Shown: piece by piece, positions 5,847 through 15,321 of the stretch
How the letters are laid out: every line of letters starts with the position of its first letter
Position numbering within the stretch: the stretch's first letter is position 1
From: a bacterium
GTDB lineage: Bacteria; Bacteroidota; Ignavibacteria; Kapaibacteriales; UBA2268
DNA: 25,212 nt
Assembly (NCBI GenBank): GCA_030426865.1
Contig: JAUHXN010000010.1
Coordinates: 1-25,212, forward strand
Direction: 5' to 3'
Notes under the pieces: generated by a model
Told to the model about the DNA's origin: nothing
The model's database searches: none
Seen by the model: the letters and a program-made list of their open reading frames with translations, nothing else
Position numbers and translations under genes: made by a program

Positions 5847-8800
5847 ATGTTTAAAGAATTGCCAAACAATATCTCTTATCCTGAATTAGAAGAAAGTGTT
5901 CTAAAATTTTGGGAAGAGAATAAAATATTTGAAAAATCATTAGATTTAAGAGCTGATAGTAAAAGCTTTACATTTTATGAAGGTCCACCTACTGTAAATG
6001 GTAAGCCTGGTATTCACCATATGATGGCTAGGACTATTAAAGATACAGTTTGTAGATATAAAACTATGCAAGGGTATTTTGTCCGAAGACAAGCTGGATG
6101 GGATACTCATGGTTTACCTGTAGAAATACAAGCTGAAAAAGAATTAGGTATAAAGAATAAATCTGAAGTAGAGACAGTTGGTATAGGTAAGTTTAATAGT
6201 GCATGTAAAGACCTAGTTTATAAGAATATTGAAATGGATGAAGGTTGGAGAACTCTGACTAGCAGAATGGGATATTGGGTTGACCTTGATACAGCATATA
6301 TAACTTGTACTAATAATTACATAGAATCAGTATGGTGGGCATTAAAGCAACTTTTCGATAAAGATTTAATATTTAAAGGGTTCAAGGTAGTTCCACAATC
6401 CCCTACTATTGAAACACCTCTTAGCTCTCATGAGTTATCACTCGGATATAAAGAAGTTAAAGATTTCAATTGTTATATTAAACTAAAAATAACTAGTCCA
6501 AAAGTAAAAAGTACAGAAGGAGCTGAATTATTAGTTTGGACAACTACCCCTTGGACACTTTTTTCCAATGTAGCATTGGCAGTTGGAGTCGATATTGAAT
6601 ACGTGTTAGTAAAGAATACAAGAAAAATAAAAGATTCTACTGTCGTTGATAATCTAGTACTTGCAAAAGATAGATTAGAAACTTTAGATGATGAATACGA
6701 GATATTAGATACGTTCAAAGGTTCTGATTTAATTGGTACTAAATATGAACAAATATTTCCTTATTTAGATTTAAAAGAAGATGAGCATCCAAATGCTTTA
6801 TCAATAGTTGAAGGTGATTTTGTTTCAACTGAAGATGGCTCAGGTATTGTACACCTTGCTCCTGCTTTCGGTGAAGACGATTACAGATTATCAAAAGAAT
6901 TTAATTTACCATTCGTTCAACCAGTATCTCCTAGTGGACATTTAACAGATGAGTTAGGTCCTTTTGCAGGTAGAGCTATCAAAGATTTTGAGTATGAAGA
7001 TAGAAAGGAAGTCGGAGTTGAGACAGATGTTGTAATCGCATTGAAGATTGCTGGAAAAATCTATCGTTCACAAAAAGATTATTTACATAATTACCCGCAC
7101 TGCTGGAGAACTGGTAATCCTATAATGTACTATGCACGTGAAAGTTGGTTTATAAAATCACCTGCATACAAACAAAGAATGATTGATTTAAACAAAGAGA
7201 TTAATTGGCAACCAAAAGAAATTGGTGAAGGTAGATTTGGTAATTGGTTAGAAGATGTAAAAGATTGGTCATTATCGAGAGATAGATATTGGGGTACTCC
7301 CCTTCCACTTTGGATAAATGAAAATGATGAAACTGATATAATTGCAGTTGGGTCAATTGAAGATTTGAAAAAAGGAAAATATGAGAATGAAGATGGTACT
7401 CTCATAGATATAGAGAATTCTGGTTTTGATATAGATTTACATAGACCATTTGTTGATCATATAATTTTTGAGAAAGATGGTAATAAGTATCGTAGAACTC
7501 ATGAAGTAATTGATGCTTGGTTTGATTCAGGATCAATGCCTTTTGCTCAAATGCATTATCCTTTTGAGAATAAAGAACTATTTGAAAAATCATTCCCAGC
7601 TGACTTTATTGCTGAAGGTATAGATCAAACGAGAGGTTGGTTTTATACACTTCATAATATTTCGACGGCAATTTTTGATAAACCAGCATATAAAAACATT
7701 GTAGTAAACGAACTTATTCTAGATAAGAATGGTGTTAAAATGTCTAAAAGATTAGGCAACTCTGTTGACCCATTCGAAATCATGAATCGTTTAGGAGCAG
7801 ATGCTGTTAGATGGTACTTATTTGTTAATAATCCTCCATGGAATACTACGAAATTTGACTCAGATGGTATCTCTAGAGTTGTGATTGCTGATTTCTTCAG
7901 ATCTCTTACTCAAACATATAATTTCTTTTCTCTATATGCAAACATTGATAAGTATGATGTTGATAAAGAAGAAGTCCCAATGGATGAACGTCCGGAAATA
8001 GATAAATGGATTATATCAAGAGTTAATACTATTGCAAAAGAATATATTAAATTAATGGATGAATATGAGCTAACTAAGGCACATCGATTAATTCAAGAAT
8101 TTACAATAAATGAACTTTCAAATTGGTATATAAGAAGAAATAGAAGAAGATTTTGGAAAGGAGAAAATGATAATGATAAATTATCAGCTTATCAGACGCT
8201 TAGAAGGGTATTTGTAAGAGTCCTACAATTAACTGCTTCTGCAGCTCCTTTTTTAAGTGAAGATCTATATCAAAGATTAAAAAAGAAAGATGAGCCTTTA
8301 TCAATACATTTGACAGACTTTATGGATGTAAATGAAGAAGCAATCGATACTGAACTAGAAGAACGTATGGATGTAGCTCAAAGAATTGTTTACTTAGCTA
8401 GGTCTTTAAGAGAAAAATCTCAGATTAAAACACGTCAACCTTTACAAAAAATACTTATACCTGTATTAACTCCACAGTTTAGAAGAAATATAGAACAAAT
8501 GGCTGATATTATTAAGGAAGAGTTAAATATTAAAGAAATAGAATATATGACAGATAGTGATTCAGATATAATTAAAAGAAATGTAAGACCTGATTTCAGA
8601 AGTATTGGTTCTAAATATGGAAAACAAACAAATCTAGTAGCACAAGAAGTCAAGAAATTTGGTGATAAAGAAATTGCCCAATTAATTAATGAAGGCACTA
8701 TCACATTGAATATTGCTGGTAGTAATTATACTCTTGACAATAGCGATGTTGAAATATATAATGAAGATATCGAAGGTTGGTTAGTGGCAAATGAAAGAAA

Positions 8801-9095
8801 TATAACTGTTGCATTGGATACTACTTTAACTACTAATTTGAAAAACGAAGGGATAGCAAGAGAATTTGTTAGTCGAATTCAAAATATAAGGAAGGAAAAG
8901 GGTTTTGAAGTAACAGATAGAATTCAAATAAAAGTTTCTCCTAATACTGAATTTGAAAAATCTATTTCTGAAATGAAAGATTATATAAAAACAGAAACTT
9001 TGGCAGATGAAATTCTATTCATAGAATCAATATCTGAAATTGAAATAATAGATATAGATGAATTGAAACTAAATGTTAAGATTGAAAAAATATAA
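5847..9095 (+). CDS. ileS: Isoleucyl-tRNA synthetase, type 2, with GIHH signature
   Basis: IleRS charges tRNA-Ile with isoleucine. This 1082-residue enzyme has the class I Rossmann core, a CP1 editing domain (WTTTPWT, and HLAPAFGEDD with its editing Asp), the KMSKR loop at 631-635, and a long tRNA-binding C-terminal region as in type 2 (eukaryote-like) IleRS. The usual HxGH active-site signature is replaced by Gly55-Ile56-His57-His58 (codons 6009-6020), within GPPTVNGKPGIHHMMA, so the first and third positions are exchanged. I chose the ATG at 5847: an in-frame ATG at 5742 would overlap the divergent Rieske gene, and the added 35 residues are not IleRS-like. It heads a cluster with the DksA-like gene, lspA and the rluD-type gene. 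Confidence 0.95.
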   Translation: MFKELPNNISYPELEESVLKFWEENKIFEKSLDLRADSKSFTFYEGPPTVNGKPGIHHMMARTIKDTVCRYKTMQGYFVRRQAGWDTHGLPVEIQAEKELGIKNKSEVETVGIGKFNSACKDLVYKNIEMDEGWRTLTSRMGYWVDLDTAYITCTNNYIESVWWALKQLFDKDLIFKGFKVVPQSPTIETPLSSHELSLGYKEVKDFNCYIKLKITSPKVKSTEGAELLVWTTTPWTLFSNVALAVGVDIEYVLVKNTRKIKDSTVVDNLVLAKDRLETLDDEYEILDTFKGSDLIGTKYEQIFPYLDLKEDEHPNALSIVEGDFVSTEDGSGIVHLAPAFGEDDYRLSKEFNLPFVQPVSPSGHLTDELGPFAGRAIKDFEYEDRKEVGVETDVVIALKIAGKIYRSQKDYLHNYPHCWRTGNPIMYYARESWFIKSPAYKQRMIDLNKEINWQPKEIGEGRFGNWLEDVKDWSLSRDRYWGTPLPLWINENDETDIIAVGSIEDLKKGKYENEDGTLIDIENSGFDIDLHRPFVDHIIFEKDGNKYRRTHEVIDAWFDSGSMPFAQMHYPFENKELFEKSFPADFIAEGIDQTRGWFYTLHNISTAIFDKPAYKNIVVNELILDKNGVKMSKRLGNSVDPFEIMNRLGADAVRWYLFVNNPPWNTTKFDSDGISRVVIADFFRSLTQTYNFFSLYANIDKYDVDKEEVPMDERPEIDKWIISRVNTIAKEYIKLMDEYELTKAHRLIQEFTINELSNWYIRRNRRRFWKGENDNDKLSAYQTLRRVFVRVLQLTASAAPFLSEDLYQRLKKKDEPLSIHLTDFMDVNEEAIDTELEERMDVAQRIVYLARSLREKSQIKTRQPLQKILIPVLTPQFRRNIEQMADIIKEELNIKEIEYMTDSDSDIIKRNVRPDFRSIGSKYGKQTNLVAQEVKKFGDKEIAQLINEGTITLNIAGSNYTLDNSDVEIYNEDIEGWLVANERNITVALDTTLTTNLKNEGIAREFVSRIQNIRKEKGFEVTDRIQIKVSPNTEFEKSISEMKDYIKTETLADEILFIESISEIEIIDIDELKLNVKIEKI

Positions 9096-9110
9096 ATGTG
9101 TGTAAATTAT

Positions 9111-9142
9111 TTTGTTTTTTAATAAGTAAAGGTTTATAATTG
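9111..9142 (+). promoter_or_regulatory. Candidate promoter of the DksA-like gene
   Basis: TTTG at 9111-9114 and TATAATTG at 9135-9142 are separated by 20 bases, close to the Bacteroidota pattern TTTG-N19/20-TAnnTTTG (seven of eight at -7). It lies in the 95-base gap after ileS, which would allow the DksA-like gene, lspA and the rluD-type gene to be transcribed independently of ileS. Confidence 0.35.
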
Positions 9143-9190
9143 CCTTTTATTATTTGGTAAGAATGATTTTGCTCATTGGAGAAAAAAAAT

Positions 9191-9697
9191 ATGGCAAAGA
9201 AAACGGAAACAAAAGCAAAAGTCAAAAAGAATTATGACTACGCTAATTATAATGAATCTAATCCTGCTCCTAGGGACCCAAGTATAAGATACTCAGATGA
9301 AGAATTAGAAGAGTTTAAAGCAGTTATAATTGATGCTAGAGATGAAGCTTTAGATGAATTATCTATGCTTAAAGATAGAATTGATGATTTGAATGAATCT
9401 GATAATGCTGAAGAGAGTATGATTTACTCAATGCATATGGGAGATCAGGGGTCTGAAGCACAAGAAAAAGAAAAAACTTATGCCCAAATTCATCGTATTA
9501 ATGAATATATAAAAAAACTAGATGATGCCTTGAGTAGAATTAATGAAAAAACTTATGGCATTTGTAGAGTTTGTGGAATTTTAATTGCTAAACAACGTTT
9601 GCTAGCTGTCCCAATTACTACATTATCTGCATCTTATAAGATAAGAAAAGAATGTCCGATAGATGGAATAGATAAAATTGAGGCTCGAAACGTTTAA
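9191..9697 (+). CDS. TraR/DksA-family C4-type zinc finger protein
   Basis: This 168-residue protein belongs to the DksA/TraR group that binds RNA polymerase through its secondary channel in proteobacteria. It has a Lys-rich N-terminus, a long helical region (about 36-118, rich in Asp/Glu), and a C-terminal finger TYGICRVCG (Cys125, Cys128). The distal half holds only Cys155 (KECPID), so the fourth zinc ligand is replaced by Asp158. Partial loss of the finger is common in Bacteroidota members. The ATG at 9191 is preferred to an upstream TTG at 9176 because GGAG lies nine bases before it. The gene is followed after 19 bases by lspA, an arrangement typical of the phylum. Its regulatory target is not known from sequence. 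Confidence 0.85.
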   Translation: MAKKTETKAKVKKNYDYANYNESNPAPRDPSIRYSDEELEEFKAVIIDARDEALDELSMLKDRIDDLNESDNAEESMIYSMHMGDQGSEAQEKEKTYAQIHRINEYIKKLDDALSRINEKTYGICRVCGILIAKQRLLAVPITTLSASYKIRKECPIDGIDKIEARNV

Positions 9698-9704
9698 TTT
9701 CGAG
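9684..9704 (+). terminator. Weak hairpin over the stop codon of the DksA-like gene
   Basis: CTCGAAA (9684-9690) and TTTCGAG (9698-9704) form a seven-base-pair stem around a loop that contains the TAA stop, followed by TTTACTTATT. The T-run is interrupted, so this may be an RNA-processing or attenuating hairpin rather than a full terminator before lspA. Confidence 0.3.
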
Positions 9705-9716
9705 TTTACTTATTAA

Positions 9717-10316
9717 ATGAAACAAAATACCAAACTACTATTTATAGTATCAATCTTATTAATTGTATTAGATCAAGTAACTAAATTCCTTATAAAGGGA
9801 TTTAGTTTTCTTGGTTTTAGCTCCGAAGGTTTTGGTTATGGTGAAAAAGTAGAAGTAATTGGCAAAGCTATCCAGTTCACTTTTGTTGAAAATCCAGGTA
9901 TGGCCTTTAGTATTGAATTTGGTGCAGGTAAAATATTTTTAAGTTTATTTTCAGTAATTGCATCAATATTACTAGTGCTCTATATTAGAAATATTGGTGA
10001 TAAACCAACCGGATACAAAATATCTATTTTACTGATATTCGCTGGCGCAACTGGTAATATGATAGACAGAGTTTTCTATGGGGTCATTTATGATTATGCT
10101 CCACTCTTCTATGGTAAAGTAGTTGATTTCATTTTAGTTGATATTCCAAACATTGATGTATTCGGAAAATATTATGATTATTTTCCTGTATTTAATGTTG
10201 CTGATTCATGTGTGTCAGTAGGAATTGTACTATTGTTAATTTACAATAAACATATCCCTACATTATCTGAATTACGAGGAAAAGAAAAAGAAACTGACAA
10301 TATTCAAAAAAAATGA
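9717..10316 (+). CDS. lspA: Lipoprotein signal peptidase (signal peptidase II)
   Basis: LspA is an inner-membrane aspartyl protease that removes the signal peptide of prolipoproteins after lipidation. At 199 residues it shows four hydrophobic helices and the family motifs in order: LDQVTKF near the N-terminus, VENPGMAFS at 57-65, GNMIDRV with catalytic Asp117, and FNVADS with catalytic Asp163. About 20 residues between VVDF (136-139) and FPVFN form a loop longer than in E. coli, as is usual in Bacteroidota. Its last four bases (ATGA) overlap the start of the downstream pseudouridine synthase gene, so the two are translationally coupled. Confidence 0.95.
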   Translation: MKQNTKLLFIVSILLIVLDQVTKFLIKGFSFLGFSSEGFGYGEKVEVIGKAIQFTFVENPGMAFSIEFGAGKIFLSLFSVIASILLVLYIRNIGDKPTGYKISILLIFAGATGNMIDRVFYGVIYDYAPLFYGKVVDFILVDIPNIDVFGKYYDYFPVFNVADSCVSVGIVLLLIYNKHIPTLSELRGKEKETDNIQKK

Positions 10317-11413
10317 ATAACAAAGAAGAAAATAAGGATTATTTTAACCATTACCCTGAGTATGAAGAAGATATAATTGTTATTAACGTACCTTCAGGAA
10401 AAGTACCAGAAAGAATTGATACCTACCTTTCAACTTTAATTAAGAATGCTAGCCGAACTAGAGTCAGGAAATCATTAGATGAAGGAATGATTAAAGTAAA
10501 TGAAGTTGTTGTTAAAAAAGCAAGTCATAAGATTAGCGGCAATGATGTAATTGAGTGCATTATGCTTCGAAGACCTCCAATTAAACTTATCCCACAAGAT
10601 ATTCCTCTAGATATTGTTTATGAAGATAATTTTTTATTAGTTGTAAACAAACCAGCTGGTATGGTTGTTCACCCTGGAGTTGGTAATAGATATGATACAC
10701 TTGTAAATGCTATGCTATTTTATTTAGGCATTGAAGATGAAATAGAAATAGAATTTGAAAAAGAAGACACGGATGATGATTTGATTAATGATCAAGGTAA
10801 AATATATGCTTCAGACGAAGTTAGACCTGGTATTGTTCATCGTTTAGATAAAGACACAAGTGGATTGTTAGTAATTGCAAAAACAACTGAAGTTCTAAGT
10901 CAATTGCAATCTCAATTTGCAAACCGTACAGTTTCTAGGACATATATAGCTATTACTTGGGGAACGAGACTAGATGATGAAGGGTCCATAATAGGTAATA
11001 TTGATCGTTCACCAATTGATAGAAAAAAGTTTGCTGTTTCACAGAAATCTGGGAAATATGCTAAAACAAATTTCAGAGTTATAGAAAGATATTCAATTGC
11101 GTCTATTGTTGAATTAAAATTAGAAACAGGAAGAACTCATCAGATAAGAGTACATCTTACTCACAAAAATCATCCAATTATTGGAGATGAAGTCTATGGT
11201 GGAAATATAAATAATTACAAAGGGGTTAAAGGAGAATTAAACAATCTTGCAAAATTTATTATTTCTAGATCTAAAAGACAACTTTTACATGCAAAGGATC
11301 TACAATTTATACACCCCAAAACAAACCAATTGATGCAATTTTCATCAGAACTTCCAGAAGACATGCAAAATGTTATTAATATATTAAATTCGTCAAGTAT
11401 TTTACAAAAATAA
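10313..11413 (+). CDS. rluD: RluD-family ribosomal pseudouridine synthase with S4 domain
   Basis: The enzyme isomerises uridines in RNA to pseudouridine; RluD acts on helix 69 of 23S rRNA. The 366-residue protein has an N-terminal S4 RNA-binding domain (about 34-83, RIDTYLSTLIKNASRTRVRKS), NKPAGMVVHPG at 112-122, and the catalytic HRLDKDTSG with Asp179. An acidic insertion rich in Glu/Asp (about 141-168) lies just before the catalytic motif and makes the protein longer than E. coli RluD. RTHQIRVHL downstream completes the fold. The exact target site cannot be assigned, so the symbol is by family. The start overlaps the lspA stop by four bases. Confidence 0.85.
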   Translation: MNNKEENKDYFNHYPEYEEDIIVINVPSGKVPERIDTYLSTLIKNASRTRVRKSLDEGMIKVNEVVVKKASHKISGNDVIECIMLRRPPIKLIPQDIPLDIVYEDNFLLVVNKPAGMVVHPGVGNRYDTLVNAMLFYLGIEDEIEIEFEKEDTDDDLINDQGKIYASDEVRPGIVHRLDKDTSGLLVIAKTTEVLSQLQSQFANRTVSRTYIAITWGTRLDDEGSIIGNIDRSPIDRKKFAVSQKSGKYAKTNFRVIERYSIASIVELKLETGRTHQIRVHLTHKNHPIIGDEVYGGNINNYKGVKGELNNLAKFIISRSKRQLLHAKDLQFIHPKTNQLMQFSSELPEDMQNVINILNSSSILQK

Positions 11414-11490
11414 TTATCAAGATATTATCTTAAATTAGTAATTATTTATTAATTTGTTCTATATTATAAACTAAATATTTCAAGTAAATT

Positions 11491-14400
11491 ATGAAAAATT
11501 CTATTATTACAATTTTATTCTTAGTGATGATATTGTTAACGACTAGCAATCTATTTTCATCTGAAATGAAATTCATAGAAAACAAAGGGCAATGGGATAA
11601 TAAAATTGAATTCATCTCATCTAGAAATGGACTAATTACAAGTGTTACTAATTCAGGTATATACTTCGATTTCTTCACTAAAGAAGGTAGCAAAATAAAT
11701 GGAGATGTATTAAAACTAGATTTAGTTAATTCTAATAAATTAGACTTTATTGCAATTGATGAACTAGAAGAAAAATACAATTATTTTATTGGTAATGATA
11801 ATTCGAAATGGTTTTCGAATGTAAAAACATATAGAAAGTTAGTAGCTAAAGATGTTTATGAAGGTATAGATTTCGTTTATTATATTGATAACAATAACCC
11901 TAGATATGATTTTATTGTTGAACCACATGCAAGTGCAGATCAAATAGAATTAGAATTTATAGGTGCTGAAAAAACGAAATTAAATAATGATATCGTTGAA
12001 TTAGTTACTTCAAAATTTACAATCGAAAATTCGAATTTGTTCGCATATCAAATGATTAATGGAAAGCAACATCAAGTTGATTGTAAATTTGAACTTAAAG
12101 GTAATAAGATTTCATTTAAATTAGGTGAATACGACAGAACAAAAGAACTTGTAATTGATCCTATTATCTATTCTTCTTACTTTGGTTCTTCTGGAGACGA
12201 TATTCCCAAAAGAGTAAAATATATAGATGAAAACAATATATTATTAGTTGGTAGCACTACATCGATTGATTTTAGAACTACAACTGGATCTTATGATGAA
12301 GAATATGCTGATAGAATAGATGCTTTCGTTACAAAAATTAAAGTCGTTAATGGTGAATATATACCAGAATTCACTACTCTAATGGGTTCTTTAGAATTTG
12401 ACGAAGCCATTGATTTTGAAATTACTAATGATTATATCTTAGTAACTGGAGTTACTGAATCCTCTGATTTCCCAATATTAACTCCTATAATGTCTAAACA
12501 CAATGGTGGAAAAGATATATTTGTGTCTTCTTTAAGTCTAGATGGTAGTGAATTATTAAAATCTACATTCTATGGTGGCAACGGAGATGATGTTGTTGTT
12601 GAAGTTAATAAAGACAGAAATAATTATTTCTTATTTACTGGACATACTACTTCAAATAATATACAAACAATTGCAGGTCCACCAAACAGTAATTATAAAG
12701 GTGGTATAGATATTCTAATGTTTAATATATTACCTAATAGAGAAGCAGTAAATATGTCTGCTTATATAGGTGGATTTCTAGATGATGTACCAACTGATGT
12801 TTTCATTGACCCTTCTAACGAAGATATATATATGACTGGTTGGACAACTTCTTCAAAAGGAACAGCAACAAATGATTTCCCGATATACCCATTAAAGAAA
12901 TTTGGATTTGGTGGTCCTTATGATGAGACATCGAATGGTGGAAAAGATGCATTTGAAATAGTTTTAACAAAAAATGCACAAAGCTTTATAATTTCTGGAT
13001 TCTTAGGTGGTGACGGTGATGATATAGGAAGAGGAATTTACAAAGATGTTAATGAGAATATTTACATTATGGGTGAAACTTATAATAATACTAAGGGTGT
13101 CCCTTTTCCAGTTTCTACTGGAAATTCGACAGTTTTAGGTAATTCTGATATTTTTGTTGCTAAGTTTAATGATTTGGAAGAAAAATTTGGTACTAAGTTA
13201 CAAACAAGAGGTTATTCTAGAATAATTCAATCTCAAGGTAATGAGGTAATGTCAGATATGAAAAAACATCCTGCATTAGGATCTTTTTCAGCAATACTTA
13301 CTTCTGATGGTAGATTCCCAGAGATTAATCTTTCTGAGTTAAAAGCAAAAAATAATATCATATATACTGAAGTTGAAATAAGTAACGGTGAAGTAAATAA
13401 TGCGAAAGTTATTGGTGGTAATGATGACGATTTTGCAGTTTCATTTGATTTCGATAAACATAATAGTTATTTAATTGCAGGATATACTCGATCAACAGAT
13501 TTCCCTGTATCTTTTAATGCTAATCAAAATATTAAATCGTCAGAAACTGATATTGTATTAGTAAGGAATGCAATTGGAAATGTAACATTGTTAAATCCAC
13601 CTACAAATAGTAGTTTATGTGTTGGATCGGAAGCACTTATTAGCTGGTCTGCTGAAATTGCAGAAGCAAGTGATGGATATAGTATAGGTTATTCTTATGA
13701 TGAAAATCATGATATATTTACACCTATAGCTGAAAATGTTACAACTGAGTTTTACAATTGGATTGTTCCTGCTGAACTATCAGGAGAGAAAGAAGTTCTA
13801 ATAAGAGTTACACACAATTCTGGACTATATAGTCAAAATATTGATTACTATGAAGTTAATGAAAAAGCTACTTTAACAGATTTTAAATTAAATACACCTG
13901 ATACGATTTGTGTTGGAGACAATATTACATTAAGCGCTGTAGCGAATGGAGTTGATATTGAATATACTTGGTTCAAAGATAATATTGAAATTGGAAAGAC
14001 AACAACAAATGAATTTACTATAACTGACGCAAAAACAGATAATACAGGGGAATATAAAGTATCAATAAAGAATGATTGCCCTCCAGCTGAAGAGTCAAAA
14101 TCAACAATTAAAGTATATGTTTCACCTGATACAAAAGCTGGAACTATCACTGATAATGTAACTAAAAATAAAGGTGAAACTCTAGAATTATCTGTTAATC
14201 CAATAGGTGTAAATTTAAAATATATATGGCAGAAAGATGGTAAAAACTTACCGTCTCAGAATAAAAAGACTCTTACACTAAGTAACCTATCACTAAATGA
14301 TGCTGGTACATATAGATGTATGATTGAAGGTAAATGTGGAATAGATTCTACAAATGAATCAACTGTAGTCATAAATGATGTAATTGGATCAGTAGTTAAT

Positions 14401-14637
14401 AATGTTTCTGAAATTGCAAGCATTTACGAATCGAGTACTAATATTTATAATATAGAATTCATAAATCCATCAGAATATACTTTTGTTCTATATGATAATA
14501 TTGGTAATACATTAAAAGAGTCATTAAATAACTCAAATACTAAAGTTGATCTTAATAACTTTAGTAATGGTGTATATTGGATTATTATCAATAAAGCTGA
14601 TAAAACTTATAAAGCAAAGCTTATGAAGTTTAACTAA
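11491..14637 (+). CDS. Secreted beta-propeller (SBBP) / Ig-like protein with T9SS sorting domain
   Basis: This 1048-residue protein has a signal peptide (about 1-23). A DUF7948-type N-terminal region follows (about 27-225, opening with ENKGQWDNKIEF). Next comes a beta-propeller region in which a GGxxDD-like motif recurs: FGSSGDD near 228, YGGNGDD near 361, IGGFLDD near 425, LGGDGDD near 504, IGGNDDD near 640. About 695-785 is an Ig-like segment, and two Ig domains follow at about 790-875 and 880-960 (each with a W and a GEYKVSI or GTYRCMI strand). The last 75 residues form a T9SS type-A-like sorting domain ending in YKAKLMKFN. It is probably exported and surface-attached; its ligand is unknown. 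The gene stands alone, 77 bases after the rluD-type gene, and ends at a strong terminator. Confidence 0.85.
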   Translation: MKNSIITILFLVMILLTTSNLFSSEMKFIENKGQWDNKIEFISSRNGLITSVTNSGIYFDFFTKEGSKINGDVLKLDLVNSNKLDFIAIDELEEKYNYFIGNDNSKWFSNVKTYRKLVAKDVYEGIDFVYYIDNNNPRYDFIVEPHASADQIELEFIGAEKTKLNNDIVELVTSKFTIENSNLFAYQMINGKQHQVDCKFELKGNKISFKLGEYDRTKELVIDPIIYSSYFGSSGDDIPKRVKYIDENNILLVGSTTSIDFRTTTGSYDEEYADRIDAFVTKIKVVNGEYIPEFTTLMGSLEFDEAIDFEITNDYILVTGVTESSDFPILTPIMSKHNGGKDIFVSSLSLDGSELLKSTFYGGNGDDVVVEVNKDRNNYFLFTGHTTSNNIQTIAGPPNSNYKGGIDILMFNILPNREAVNMSAYIGGFLDDVPTDVFIDPSNEDIYMTGWTTSSKGTATNDFPIYPLKKFGFGGPYDETSNGGKDAFEIVLTKNAQSFIISGFLGGDGDDIGRGIYKDVNENIYIMGETYNNTKGVPFPVSTGNSTVLGNSDIFVAKFNDLEEKFGTKLQTRGYSRIIQSQGNEVMSDMKKHPALGSFSAILTSDGRFPEINLSELKAKNNIIYTEVEISNGEVNNAKVIGGNDDDFAVSFDFDKHNSYLIAGYTRSTDFPVSFNANQNIKSSETDIVLVRNAIGNVTLLNPPTNSSLCVGSEALISWSAEIAEASDGYSIGYSYDENHDIFTPIAENVTTEFYNWIVPAELSGEKEVLIRVTHNSGLYSQNIDYYEVNEKATLTDFKLNTPDTICVGDNITLSAVANGVDIEYTWFKDNIEIGKTTTNEFTITDAKTDNTGEYKVSIKNDCPPAEESKSTIKVYVSPDTKAGTITDNVTKNKGETLELSVNPIGVNLKYIWQKDGKNLPSQNKKTLTLSNLSLNDAGTYRCMIEGKCGIDSTNESTVVINDVIGSVVNNVSEIASIYESSTNIYNIEFINPSEYTFVLYDNIGNTLKESLNNSNTKVDLNNFSNGVYWIIINKADKTYKAKLMKFN

Positions 14638-14668
14638 AATATTAAAATAACATATATATAAAATAGTC

Positions 14669-14697
14669 AAAGGGAAGTATAAAAACTTCCCTTTTTT
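14669..14697 (+). terminator. Rho-independent terminator
   Basis: AAAGGGAAGT (14669-14678) pairs with ACTTCCCTTT (14685-14694) around a six-base loop (ATAAAA), and the T-run continues to 14697. It is the strongest terminator in the window. The next start codon follows only 16 bases later. Confidence 0.88.
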
Positions 14698-14713
14698 AAT
14701 AAATTAAATTAAA

Positions 14714-15319
14714 ATGACTATCGATAGTAAAGTAAAAATAGATGAATTGTTGGCAAATAGATGGAGCCCAAGAGTATTTGATCCTTCAAGACAAGTTACG
14801 GAAGAACAAATAATATCTATTTGTGAGGCAGCTAGGTGGGCACCTTCGTGTTCTAATCAACAACCGTACAAATACATTGTTTGGAACCGTAACAATAATT
14901 CCAAAGATTTTGAAAAGGCATTTGGTACATTAGATGAAGGAAATCAAAATTGGGTAAAGAATTGTCCTGTTCTAGTCTTAGCGGTTGTTGAATTAAATTT
15001 CAATAATGGAGAGATTAATAATTGGGCAGAATACGATACTGGTGCCGCTAGTGAAAACATATGTTTGCAAGCCACCTCGTTAGGTCTTTATGCTCATCAG
15101 ATGGCTGGATTTGATACTGATAAAATTAAAAATATATTTAATATACCAACTGGTTTTAAACCAATAGTAATGATAGCTTTAGGTTATAAATCTAATGATT
15201 TAACTTTAGTAGCTGAAAAATATAGGAAAATGGAATTATCTGAGAGAAAGAGAAAACCAATTAATGAGAATTTCTTTGATTCTAAATGGGAAAATGATCT
15301 AATTAAAATAAGAGATTAA
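14714..15319 (+). CDS. Nitroreductase-family FMN oxidoreductase
   Basis: This 201-residue protein is a member of the NADH oxidase/nitroreductase superfamily, FMN enzymes that act as dimers on quinones, nitro compounds or flavins. The N-terminal RWSPRVFDPSRQV (RRSxRxF-like) and AARWAPSCSNQQPYKYIV are the FMN phosphate and ring contacts. DTGAASENICLQATSLGLYA forms the dimer helix, and IPTGFKPIVMIALGY closes the fold. The substrate cannot be predicted. It is the first gene of a tight operon (two bases to the SDR gene). Its ATG lies 16 bases after the T-run of the preceding terminator, leaving almost no room for its own promoter. Confidence 0.88.
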   Translation: MTIDSKVKIDELLANRWSPRVFDPSRQVTEEQIISICEAARWAPSCSNQQPYKYIVWNRNNNSKDFEKAFGTLDEGNQNWVKNCPVLVLAVVELNFNNGEINNWAEYDTGAASENICLQATSLGLYAHQMAGFDTDKIKNIFNIPTGFKPIVMIALGYKSNDLTLVAEKYRKMELSERKRKPINENFFDSKWENDLIKIRD

Positions 15320-15321
15320 GT

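Noticed and set aside
6473..8704. Several minus-strand frames within ileS
   Set aside because: All are antisense to conserved IleRS sequence and show no recognisable motifs or ribosome binding sites.
11442..11780. 112-codon minus-strand frame
   Set aside because: It is antisense to the signal peptide and N-terminal domain of the secreted beta-propeller protein; Ser/Leu/Ile-rich with no family features.
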